From: Phaeobacter cretensis
Lineage (GTDB): Bacteria; Pseudomonadota; Alphaproteobacteria; Rhodobacterales; Rhodobacteraceae
Assembly (NCBI RefSeq): GCF_047372505.1
Contig: NZ_JBKBEU010000003.1
Span: forward strand, 1 to 64,000
DNA length: 64,000 bases
Direction of reading: 5' to 3'
The stretch's first letter is position 1. Every line of letters starts with the position of its first letter. This document shows, piece after piece, positions 50,828-59,465 of this stretch. Under the pieces are notes generated by a model. The model saw only the letters and a list, made by a program, of their open reading frames with translations, ran no database searches and was not told the origin of the DNA. The translations under genes and the position numbers were made by a program.

Positions 50828-53800
50828 GCGGGTTTCTTGAGGTGATTTTTGCCCGCAGCCGGGCGGTGATACTGATCTTTGCCGCGCTGCTGTGTGGCGG
50901 TGTCTACGCATATGTCGGCATCCCCAAGGAAAGCAACCCGGAGATCCCGATCCCGTTTGTCTATGTTAGCACCAGCCTGTCGGGTATCTCGCCGCGCGAT
51001 AGCGAGCGGTTGCTGGTCAAACCGCTGGAAACCGCGTTGGCAGGGCTGGGGGATCTGAAGGAGATGAACGGCCACGCCTATGAAGGCTATGCCAGCGTCT
51101 CGTTGGAGTTTGATGCGGGTGCGGACATTGCCGAGGCGCTGGACAAGGTGCGGGTCGCGGTTGATCAAGCGGGTTCAGACCTACCCGAGGACGCAACTGA
51201 ACCGGTGGTCATAGAGATCAATACTGCCCTGTTTCCGGTATTGACCACTGTGCTGTCTGGGCCGGTTCCTGAGCGTAGCCTCAACCGGATGGCGCGTGAA
51301 CTGAAAGAGCGGCTGGAGGCGGTTACAGGCATTTTGGAGGTCGATATCGGCGGGGGGCGATCTGACCTTTTGGAAGTCTTGATCGATCCCGTAGCCTTCG
51401 CCACCTATGGGCTATCGTTCGAAACGCTGGTGAGCCAGATCAACCGCAACAACGCGATGATTGCAGCCGGGGCTATTGATGGCGCGGCTGGGCGCTTTGT
51501 GCTGAAGGTGCCGGGACTGATCGATGGTGCGAGCGATCTGATGCGGATGCCGGTAAAGGTTCAGGATGGCGCGGTGGTGACGCTGGGTGATATTGCGATG
51601 GTTCGCCGCCGGTTCGAGGATCCGCGCAGTTTTGCCCGGATCAATGGCCAGCCGGCGTTGACATTGGACATCACCAAACGCAGCGGTGCCAATATCATCG
51701 AAACTGTTGCAGCTGCCAAAGCAGTGATTGCTCTTGCCAAGCAGGATTGGCCAGAGAGCGTCAAGACTGACTACCTGTTGGATGAAAGCCGGGAGGTTGA
51801 AACCATGCTGGGCGATCTGGAGGCCAATGTGATTGCCGCGATCGTGCTGGTGATGCTGGTGGTGGTCTATGCAATGGGACTGCGACCGGCGCTATTGGTG
51901 GGCTTGTCGATCCCCGGGGCATTTCTGACGGGTGTTGCCGTGCTCTGGGGAATGGGGATCACGATGAACATCGTGGTGCTGTTCTCGCTGATTCTGGTGG
52001 TAGGGATGCTGGTGGATGGTGCGATTGTCACCACCGAGCTGGCCGACCGGCATTTACAGACCGGCGCTACGCCGTCGGGGGCCTACCGGGCCGCAGCAGA
52101 ACGGATGGCAGGGCCGTTGGTGTCCTCAACGGCCACCACGCTGAGCGTCTTTCTGCCGCTGTTGTTCTGGACCGGCACCACCGGAGAGTTCATGAAATTC
52201 CTGCCCATTACAGTGATTGTCACACTGGCGGCATCTCTGGTTATGGCCTTGGTGTTTATTCCGGTACTAGGTGGAGTGATCGCCAAGCGTTCACCGCAGA
52301 CCGCAGCAGCGAAACGGGCATTGCACGCGGCGGAATACGGTGATCCACGTCTCGGTCGTGGTTTGGCCGGGATGTATGCGCGCGGGCTGCAACGGGCGCT
52401 GTTGTTTCCAGGAACGACAGTATTGCTGAGTGTTTCGCTGTTGTTGGGGACATTTGGCCTATACACAAAATTTGGAGCTGGGCTGACCTTTTTCCCTGAT
52501 ATAGAGCCTGAATTTATGCAGGTTCAGCTGCGTGCACGGGACAATTTTTCAATCCACGAACGCGATGCACTGGTGCGGCAGGTGGAAGACAAATTGCTGC
52601 AGACAGGGGGAATTTCCAGTGTTTATGCGGTGTCTTCATTTGGAGACGGTGATGATCTGGATCTGATCGGAACTATTCAGCTTGAGCTGGATCCATGGGA
52701 TCAGCGCCCGCCTGCCAGCGAGATAGGCGCTGGCATACGTGCCGATGTTGCTGACCTGCCCGGGGTCGAGGTACGGGTGGAAACGGACGATGACGGGCCA
52801 AGTTCTAACAAGCCGCTGGATCTGCATATCACGGCGCGTGACCCTGCCGTGGCGGAGGCGACTGTTGTCCAAATCCGTGAGATCATGAACCGGATTGGTG
52901 GGTTTACTGATGTAGCGGACAGCCGCGCATTGCCGGGTGTGGAATGGCGGATCGAGATCGACCGCGCCGAGGCGGCACGCTATGGTGCGGATCTGAATCT
53001 GTTGGGACAGGCAGTACAGCTGTTGACCCATGGCGTGACCATTACGACGTTTCGGCCGGATGATGTGTCAGGGTCAGTCGATGTCCGGGTGCGCTTTCCT
53101 GCGTCTGACCGCAGCTTTGATGGGTTGCGTGGGCTCAGGGTGCCGACCAGTTCTGGCCTCGTGCCGATAGCAAATTTTACCCGCTTTGCACCGGTGCCAC
53201 GCTCTGGGTTCATCGAGCGGCGGGATCAGTTACGTGTACTGACGCTGTCGGCCAACGTTGCCTCGGGGCTATTGGTTGATGCGCAGATCGACAGTCTGCG
53301 CCGCGCGTTGGAAACCGGCAATCTGCCAGATGGTGTGAGCTGGCGTTTCAAGGGAGAAGCTGAGGAGCAGGATGATGCGATGCAGTTCCTTATCCTCGCC
53401 TTTATCGCCGCCGTGGTGTTGATGGCGGTGATATTGATCGCGCAATTTAACAGTTTCTATCAGGCGGCTGTGGTGATGTCGGCAATCATCTTTTCAATCG
53501 CGGGTGTTCTTCTCGGCCTGATGGTGGCTGGGCGACCTTTTGGTGTGGTGATGGGGGGCATCGGAGTAATTGCCTTGGCGGGTATCGTGGTCAACACCAA
53601 TATCGTGCTTATCGACACCTATAATGCTCAACGTCGCGCGGGGCAGTCCCCATGTGAAGCGGCGCTGCGGTCGGGTGCGTTGCGGCTGCGGCCGGTGGTG
53701 CTGACCGCGCTGACTACTGTGCTGGGGCTGATGCCGATGGTCTTGGGTATGAAGCTGGATTTGGTAGCCGGCAGCATGGTGTTTGGTGCACCGTCCAGCC

Positions 53801-53928
53801 AGTGGTGGACGGAGCTGTCTACAACAATTGCAGGTGGGTTGGTGGTCGCGACACTTCTGACGCTGTTGGTCACCCCAGCGATGCTGGTGCTAGGCGACCG
53901 TGGTAAGAGGTGCCAGGCTGAGGGGTGA
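50824..53928 (+). CDS. RND efflux transporter (AcrB/MexF-type)
   Basis: A 1034-residue RND permease with 12 transmembrane helices and two large periplasmic loops. The GxxxD proton-relay region in helix 4 is LILVVGMLVDGAIVTTELAD, followed by the conserved PLVSSTATTLSVFLPLLFWTG. The C-terminal half carries VVNTNIVLIDTYNAQRRAG. Length and layout fit the AcrB/MexF (HAE1-like or heavy-metal-like) family. Starting at the ATG overlapping the MFP stop makes the pair translationally coupled. The substrate is unknown. No outer-membrane TolC gene is nearby, so it likely uses one from elsewhere. Confidence 0.93.
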   Translation: MSGFLEVIFARSRAVILIFAALLCGGVYAYVGIPKESNPEIPIPFVYVSTSLSGISPRDSERLLVKPLETALAGLGDLKEMNGHAYEGYASVSLEFDAGADIAEALDKVRVAVDQAGSDLPEDATEPVVIEINTALFPVLTTVLSGPVPERSLNRMARELKERLEAVTGILEVDIGGGRSDLLEVLIDPVAFATYGLSFETLVSQINRNNAMIAAGAIDGAAGRFVLKVPGLIDGASDLMRMPVKVQDGAVVTLGDIAMVRRRFEDPRSFARINGQPALTLDITKRSGANIIETVAAAKAVIALAKQDWPESVKTDYLLDESREVETMLGDLEANVIAAIVLVMLVVVYAMGLRPALLVGLSIPGAFLTGVAVLWGMGITMNIVVLFSLILVVGMLVDGAIVTTELADRHLQTGATPSGAYRAAAERMAGPLVSSTATTLSVFLPLLFWTGTTGEFMKFLPITVIVTLAASLVMALVFIPVLGGVIAKRSPQTAAAKRALHAAEYGDPRLGRGLAGMYARGLQRALLFPGTTVLLSVSLLLGTFGLYTKFGAGLTFFPDIEPEFMQVQLRARDNFSIHERDALVRQVEDKLLQTGGISSVYAVSSFGDGDDLDLIGTIQLELDPWDQRPPASEIGAGIRADVADLPGVEVRVETDDDGPSSNKPLDLHITARDPAVAEATVVQIREIMNRIGGFTDVADSRALPGVEWRIEIDRAEAARYGADLNLLGQAVQLLTHGVTITTFRPDDVSGSVDVRVRFPASDRSFDGLRGLRVPTSSGLVPIANFTRFAPVPRSGFIERRDQLRVLTLSANVASGLLVDAQIDSLRRALETGNLPDGVSWRFKGEAEEQDDAMQFLILAFIAAVVLMAVILIAQFNSFYQAAVVMSAIIFSIAGVLLGLMVAGRPFGVVMGGIGVIALAGIVVNTNIVLIDTYNAQRRAGQSPCEAALRSGALRLRPVVLTALTTVLGLMPMVLGMKLDLVAGSMVFGAPSSQWWTELSTTIAGGLVVATLLTLLVTPAMLVLGDRGKRCQAEG

Positions 53929-53977
53929 CCCGTTGAGGCATAGCTGCGGTGCTTCAACTTGGGTGCCCGCTATGCTC

Positions 53978-55183
53978 TCAGGTTGAGGATTTGACTGGTG
54001 GGCGTGCGGCACGCAGCGCAGAGGGTGTGGTGTTCATCTCGCGCTTGAATGCGTTGTAGAAGGACGAGCGCGAATTGAAGCCTACGTCATGGGCAATCAC
54101 CAGAATAGTTTCATCGGTCTCATGCAGCTGTTTCACGGCATCCTGAATGCGCCATTTGTTGACGTAGTCAAAGAAGTTTGACTGCAATGTCATGTTCAGC
54201 GTTTGCGACACGTAGTTAGAGGTGACGCTGATATGTTTGGCCAGATCCCACAGCGACAGATTAGCATCGCGGTAAAGCATATCCTTGATCATGGCGCGTT
54301 CGATCTTTGCCGCGATTCTTGCGGCATGGTCATCGGTCAGGGCGGATCGTTCGTACTTCGCAGCGACCAGATCTGATTCCTGAGATGAAGGGGTTTCGCT
54401 GCGGGGTTTTGGCATCAGCCCCGGCTGTTGCCGTACACCCCAGATGCCGATGACCCAAGTGATTGCGAGGCTTGACAGGCTGTTGGTCAGTTCGGATGCG
54501 TCGCTGAACAGCACTAACATCTTAATGTCAAAGAGATCGGCTATAATCTCGCCGAAGCTGATGAACAGATAGGCTGCGATCGTTGTTGTGATCCACCAGA
54601 CCCAGGTCAGTTCGCGATCTTCGGTTGTGGCGAAGAGATCCTTCAGGCGTGCTCGATACCGCGACAGGAGCCGCATGATCAGAACCAGATATATTGTAAC
54701 CTGGCAGTAAAACATGACCTGAACCAGCTGGAAGTAGATCAGGATTGTCTGGATGTATTGGCTGAGGTCGGAGAACTCCATGTCACTCTGACCAAACAGG
54801 GATTTCGGTAGCGTCCAGAGCAAGACAACCATACTGCAGGCCAGCACGATGGGCACTGCGTGCCAAATCTTTTGTCGAATCGGCGGGCCGTCATCTTCTG
54901 AGGTGAGTGCCCGCACGTAGAGCCATAGAAGCAGAGGTTGGGCAAAGACGGCCGGCACGGACAGGCTGCCGATGCGTGATAGCAAGTAGTCGTAGGAGAC
55001 ATCCGCAAAGATCAGGCCCAGTAGATACAGCACCTCACTTACGGATTGCGACACGAAGAATAGGGCCAAAGGTACATAGACGCGCTGATGGCGTTGACGC
55101 AGTAGCAACTGGTTGGTGCAAAACACTGCCATACCGAGGTGAAAGGCTGACAACGCCAATAAATATGTCTCGTCCGCCATCAC
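53978..55183 (-). CDS. Membrane-bound AraC-type transcription regulator
   Basis: A 401-residue protein with about seven hydrophobic segments in the first 250 residues and an AraC/HTH_18 DNA-binding domain at about 295-390 (LSLWDLAKHISVTSNYVSQTL, in part; VIAHDVGFNSRSSFYNAFKREMNTTPSALR). The membrane part has no recognisable ligand domain. It converges on the RND operon (49 bp between stops) and is the likely sensor-regulator for it, although the binding site is not seen. Confidence 0.85.
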   Translation of the reverse strand: MMADETYLLALSAFHLGMAVFCTNQLLLRQRHQRVYVPLALFFVSQSVSEVLYLLGLIFADVSYDYLLSRIGSLSVPAVFAQPLLLWLYVRALTSEDDGPPIRQKIWHAVPIVLACSMVVLLWTLPKSLFGQSDMEFSDLSQYIQTILIYFQLVQVMFYCQVTIYLVLIMRLLSRYRARLKDLFATTEDRELTWVWWITTTIAAYLFISFGEIIADLFDIKMLVLFSDASELTNSLSSLAITWVIGIWGVRQQPGLMPKPRSETPSSQESDLVAAKYERSALTDDHAARIAAKIERAMIKDMLYRDANLSLWDLAKHISVTSNYVSQTLNMTLQSNFFDYVNKWRIQDAVKQLHETDETILVIAHDVGFNSRSSFYNAFKREMNTTPSALRAARPPVKSST

Positions 55184-55324
55184 ATGCTCAATCCAGAAAT
55201 CCCCTAGGTTGGCTGTAGCATCACAGTGGCGTGATTTACAGGTTTGAGGGATGTCAGACTGTCCTAACCGGCAGGGAAGAACCTCGGGCAGGGCTTTTAC
55301 TGTCCTAGGGGCGGTGGATTGCGC

Positions 55325-55534
55325 CTAGTGTTGAGGTTTCTGACTAGCATTGTGCGTGCTGATCGCAAGAACCCGGATCACCTCGACCCAGTTGCGCACG
55401 TTCAGTTTGCGATAGATTAGGTTGGCATACTCCGACACCGTATGCGGCGAAAATTTGCAGGCTCTGTGTCCAAAGGTCAGGCGTGTTGTCACAACGTTCC
55501 AGCCTGTCGATATTGGCCTAATGCACCGACGCAC
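55325..55534 (-). pseudogene. Fragment of a LuxR-type regulator (HTH only)
   Basis: The frame encodes FSPHTVSEYANLIYRKLNVRNWVEVIRVLA, typical of the LuxR/GerE helix-turn-helix (third and fourth helices). The conserved first part is damaged (LTFGHRACK) and no sensor domain is present upstream. It is a remnant left beside the Fic gene. Confidence 0.55.
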
Positions 55535-55668
55535 CCCTTAATGATATGGGATACAAATGTCTCGAGGCATTGCTAGCTTGGTCGAGGGTCACCGGATAGG
55601 GCAATGTATACCCTCAGACCTGTTTTAGCGTCGCTTTGACTCAATCCAAAAGTAGATGGCTTGATTAA

Positions 55669-56826
55669 ATGGCATATTCAGATCATATTGTGATGGAATT
55701 TGATCTGAATATAGGCGCTAAACACCTCATGCCCCAAATCTGGCAATCTCCTGCCTGGCCGCGTTTTGATTATGATCACGTCCAGATCGTACCTGAACTG
55801 GCTCGCGCTGCCGAGGCTATGGGCGAGGTCTCCGGGTTGGTCTACGGGCTGACACCACAAGAGCAGGAAGACTTGTTGCTGCGCCAGATCGTGCAGGAGG
55901 CGATGGCCTCTTTTGGAATTGAGGGCGTGTCGCTGGATGCCAGTGAGATCGAAGCTTCGGTTGTGGCGTCACTGCGCCATCGCGACCGGGCTGCGATGAC
56001 ACGGCGCTCGGATGCGGTGGCAGAGTTGATGTTAACTGCACGGCAGGCTGATGAGCCACTAGACAGCGCGCAAATTCTGACTTGGCACCAACTGTTGTTC
56101 ACTGGCATGGAGGTCGAGGACTTGGGTCGCTGGCGCCGGTTCGAGATGGAGATTGTGCGGTCGGCGACCACAGGTCCGGGGGATGTCCTTTATAAGGCAC
56201 CGCCGCCAGATCGGCTGGAGGCTGAGATGGCGCAATTTCTGATGTGGGTAAACGCGGAGCAGGGCCTGCCCGTCGCGGTTAAGGCGGCCCTGGCGCATCT
56301 GTGGTTTGAATCTATTCACCCGCTGTCAGATGGCAATGGTCGCATTGGTCGGGCCTTGATCGAACATGTCTTCGCCCGCAGCAGAGCGCTGCCGTTCTCA
56401 TTGTCTCGACAGGTGGAGCGGGATAAAAAATCATATTACGAGGCTCTTCAGGCGGGCCGCAAGGTTGGTTCGGGTCAAGGGAAAGAAGCGGCCATTGACG
56501 CAACCGAATTTGTCCTCTGGTTTCTGCGGACGCTAATACGAGCGGCGGGAGCTGCCCGTGATGAGGCGGCATTTATTCTGCGCCGAAACCAGTTCTTTCT
56601 GCGCCACGGGCCTGCATTGAACGACCGGCAGGCTCACGCCTTTCGAGTGCTGTTTGATCAAGGCCCCGAACGGTTGGCTGTCGGGTTAAGCGCGAAATCC
56701 TATCGTAAGATTACCAAGACCTCCTCCGCTACCACCACACGGGATTTACGGGCGATGGAAGAGGCGGGTGTTTTGATGCGGATGGAGGCAGGGGGACGGT
56801 CCACCGCCTATGCCATTCAATTCTGA
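55669..56826 (+). CDS. Fic-family protein, class II (DUF4172 + Fic)
   Basis: A 385-residue protein predicted to transfer AMP to proteins. The N-terminal DUF4172-type region contains IWQSPAWPRFDYD. The inhibitory helix motif is SFGIEG at 81-86 (S/T-x3-E-G/N, Glu85), which blocks the active site in class II enzymes. The catalytic motif HPLSDGNGRIGR spans 217-228 with His217. The C-terminal part (residues about 310-385) resembles a winged helix (SATTTRDLRAMEEAGVLMRMEAGGR). No antitoxin gene is adjacent, as expected when the inhibitory helix is in the same chain. The start is uncertain; a downstream ATG near 55729 is also possible. Confidence 0.88.
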   Translation: MAYSDHIVMEFDLNIGAKHLMPQIWQSPAWPRFDYDHVQIVPELARAAEAMGEVSGLVYGLTPQEQEDLLLRQIVQEAMASFGIEGVSLDASEIEASVVASLRHRDRAAMTRRSDAVAELMLTARQADEPLDSAQILTWHQLLFTGMEVEDLGRWRRFEMEIVRSATTGPGDVLYKAPPPDRLEAEMAQFLMWVNAEQGLPVAVKAALAHLWFESIHPLSDGNGRIGRALIEHVFARSRALPFSLSRQVERDKKSYYEALQAGRKVGSGQGKEAAIDATEFVLWFLRTLIRAAGAARDEAAFILRRNQFFLRHGPALNDRQAHAFRVLFDQGPERLAVGLSAKSYRKITKTSSATTTRDLRAMEEAGVLMRMEAGGRSTAYAIQF

Positions 56827-56916
56827 ATTGAATGCCTGAAAATCAGTCCGGGATTGACGGCACTAGGGCGGGTACGGATAGATCCGGGAACGACCTGCCA
56901 AGTGGTGATCTTTCCA

Positions 56917-58254
56917 ATGAAACGCATCTACGAACCTCTCGCCTATACCGATCGTCCGATCAAAGAACGGTACTGGAACCGCTTCCTGCCGGACCCCGCG
57001 CCGCATTATGCGCCTGTCCGTGATGAGGTAACGGCGGAATTTGCCGTGATCGGTGGTGGCTACACAGGCCTTTCAGCGGCACTGACGCTGGCTGAAGCCG
57101 GTGCGGATGTGGTTTTGCTTGAGGCGCAACGGCCGGGCTGGGGTGCCTCGGGCCGCAATGGCGGTTTGGTTTCTGTCGGCAGTGCCAAACTGGCGGATGA
57201 TGCGCTTTTGCGCCGCTATGGTGAGACAGACACGCGCCAATTCTTTGCAGCAGAACGGGCAGCGGTTGATCTGGTCGAACGCTATGTAGACGAGTTGGAA
57301 TTGGATGTGGATCGCCATTCACGCGGCTATACCTTTGTCGCGCATCGGCCGGATCGTGTGGCGGAGCTGCATGCCTATGGTGAGGAATATAACCGCCGCT
57401 ATGGTCTTCCTTACGAATTTGTCCCGAAGCAGGAGATGGCCGCGCAGGGGCTGAACAGCCCGGAGTTTCATGGCGCGGTGAATCTTCCGGTCGGATTTGC
57501 GCTGAACCCGATGAAGTTTCTGTTGGGATTGACCCGCGCCGCGGAGACTGCGGGTGTACGGATGTTTTCAGAAACGCCGGTGCAGAAGATCAGCCCGCAT
57601 GATGGGGGGTATCTGTTGCAGGTGCCAGGTGGGCAGGTACGGGCAAAACGCCTGTTGATCGCCACCAATGGCTATTCTTCGGATGATCTGCCAGGGGCGC
57701 TGGCGGGTCGATACCTGCCGGTGCAGTCCAACATTATGGTTACACGCCCATTGAGCGATGCGGAAATTGCTGAGCAGGGCTGGTGGAGTGAGCAAATGGT
57801 ATGCGACAGCCGGACCTTGCTGCACTATCTGCGCCTGTTACCGGACCGTCGACTGCTGTTGGGGCTGCGCGGATCGGTACGGGTGAGTGAGGATAATATC
57901 TCCGCTACTCGGGCTAAGGCGCGCGCAGATTTCAACCGGATTTTCCCGGCTTGGCGCGATGTGGGGACCGAGTATTTCTGGTCAGGGCTGATCTGCATGA
58001 CCCGCAATCTGGTCCCCTTTGTTGGCGCAGTGCCGGGGATGAACGGAGCTTGGGCTTCGCTTGGCTATCACGGCAGCGGTGTTTGCATGGCGCCCTATTC
58101 GGGAGCGTTGATCGCTGATCAGGCGTTGGGTCGGCACCGCCTGCCACATCCTGATCTGATGCAGCGGCCTTTGCGCCGGTTTGAGCTGGGTCGATGGCGA
58201 CGTATGTCGCTACCGCTGGCCTTTAGCTGGTACTACATAAAGGATCGGATTTGA
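56917..58254 (+). CDS. FAD-dependent oxidoreductase (DAO family, PuuB/OrdL-like)
   Basis: A 445-residue enzyme from the ATG at 56917. FAD binding is by FAVIGGGYTGLSAALTLAEAG and GWGASGRNGG, with a C-terminal ASLGYHGSGVCMAPYSG closing the flavin site. This DAO arrangement fits gamma-glutamylputrescine oxidase (PuuB) and related amino-acid oxidases. Residues VGSAKLADDALLRRYGETD are close to PuuB-type proteins. The regulator gene to the right converges on it. The substrate is likely an amine or D-amino acid derivative. Confidence 0.9.
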   Translation: MKRIYEPLAYTDRPIKERYWNRFLPDPAPHYAPVRDEVTAEFAVIGGGYTGLSAALTLAEAGADVVLLEAQRPGWGASGRNGGLVSVGSAKLADDALLRRYGETDTRQFFAAERAAVDLVERYVDELELDVDRHSRGYTFVAHRPDRVAELHAYGEEYNRRYGLPYEFVPKQEMAAQGLNSPEFHGAVNLPVGFALNPMKFLLGLTRAAETAGVRMFSETPVQKISPHDGGYLLQVPGGQVRAKRLLIATNGYSSDDLPGALAGRYLPVQSNIMVTRPLSDAEIAEQGWWSEQMVCDSRTLLHYLRLLPDRRLLLGLRGSVRVSEDNISATRAKARADFNRIFPAWRDVGTEYFWSGLICMTRNLVPFVGAVPGMNGAWASLGYHGSGVCMAPYSGALIADQALGRHRLPHPDLMQRPLRRFELGRWRRMSLPLAFSWYYIKDRI

Positions 58255-58329
58255 GCCGGCGCGATGGATCTGGTCAGAGACGTAAAGTCGCCGGAGGCTA
58301 TTTTAATGGCCCAACCAGATCCATCTTGG

Positions 58330-59373
58330 CTATAGCATCCGGCTTTCGCTCTGGGAGGTTTTCGACTGGCGAAACCGGCGCGGGCGCATGGTTTCAGGGG
58401 CAACCCCGCGAAAGGCGCTGCGGCGGATTACATCGGGTGAATGGCCGTAGGTTTCACGGATATGCTGGCTGAGGCTTTGGTAGCTGCCAAAGCCTGTCGC
58501 AGCTGCGACCTGACGCGCCGGGAGATCAGTTTGCGTCAGTAGCTGATGCGCGCGCTCTACCCGTAAAGATCTGTAAACGCCGAGGGGGGAGCGATCGAAA
58601 TGGCGCGTGAACCGGCGTTGCAAGCAACGGGTAGACACGTTGAGCACCCCGGCCAGTTCGGCCACAGATAGAGGGGCTTCGATATTCTCCTGCATCACGG
58701 TGAGTGCCTGAGAAATCAGCATATCCCCGGCGGCTTTCTGTTCCAGATTTAATGCAACGCGGCTTTTGGCGGGCCGTTTGTCGGCCTCAAGGCCGAGATA
58801 ATGCGCCATGCCGTCGGCGGCCAATCGTCCACAGTCCGCTGCAATGATATCCAGCAGCATCCTTGGAATAGCAAAGCTGCTGATCGCGGAGTGGACGGTG
58901 CCTGACATTACAGTTGCCGCGCCGTCGGCATCCTGACGCAGGCTGCATTCACTTGCCGAGGCCAGAAAGTTCGGATGAATCGCAACATCATGATCTTTGC
59001 CACGAGCCAAGGCATCAAGCAGGAATACCGCACCGCCAACAAATGCGTTGCGATCTGCCAGACGCATCACCTGATTGACGCGGGCACGTTCCTTGGCATC
59101 CAGCTGCCACCGGGTGTGAATATCGCCAAGAAAGACAACCAAACGTCTTGACCGTGCGGCGCTGGGGTCAGAGGCAAAAAGATCTAATCCGCAGACGCGG
59201 ACCTTGTATTGTACGTCTTCCAGCAAATCATTGGCGGCCTGAAACATATCGGTGACAATCTGCGCACTGGATCGAGGAGCGCCATTCGGCAGGATCACAT
59301 CAATATTGCGCAGCTGGCGACCGCGGGCGACGGCAAAATCGGTAGCGCCATGGCGCGGAGAATAATGGGTCAT
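58330..59373 (-). CDS. GlxA-type AraC regulator (DJ-1/PfpI + HTH_18)
   Basis: A 347-residue regulator from the ATG at 59373. The first 170 residues are a DJ-1/PfpI-like ligand domain (LRNIDVILPNGAPRSSAQIVTD); the catalytic Cys of amidases is not obvious. The C-terminal domain (about 235-330) is AraC/HTH_18 (PLSVAELAGVLNVSTRCLQRRFTRHF, in part; VAAATGFGSYQSLSQHI). Such GlxA-like regulators often control amine or carnitine/choline catabolism, so the adjacent oxidase is a plausible target. It follows a GAGGCAGACAG ribosome-site region. Confidence 0.88.
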   Translation of the reverse strand: MTHYSPRHGATDFAVARGRQLRNIDVILPNGAPRSSAQIVTDMFQAANDLLEDVQYKVRVCGLDLFASDPSAARSRRLVVFLGDIHTRWQLDAKERARVNQVMRLADRNAFVGGAVFLLDALARGKDHDVAIHPNFLASASECSLRQDADGAATVMSGTVHSAISSFAIPRMLLDIIAADCGRLAADGMAHYLGLEADKRPAKSRVALNLEQKAAGDMLISQALTVMQENIEAPLSVAELAGVLNVSTRCLQRRFTRHFDRSPLGVYRSLRVERAHQLLTQTDLPARQVAAATGFGSYQSLSQHIRETYGHSPDVIRRSAFRGVAPETMRPRRFRQSKTSQSESRML

Positions 59374-59465
59374 CTGTCTGCCTCTCGTACGGTTGTGACG
59401 CGGATTGGTCCGGGCAGGGGCGCCGCCGACGGATCGGCGACGCCTCATGTTTTTGAGGGTAGAGT

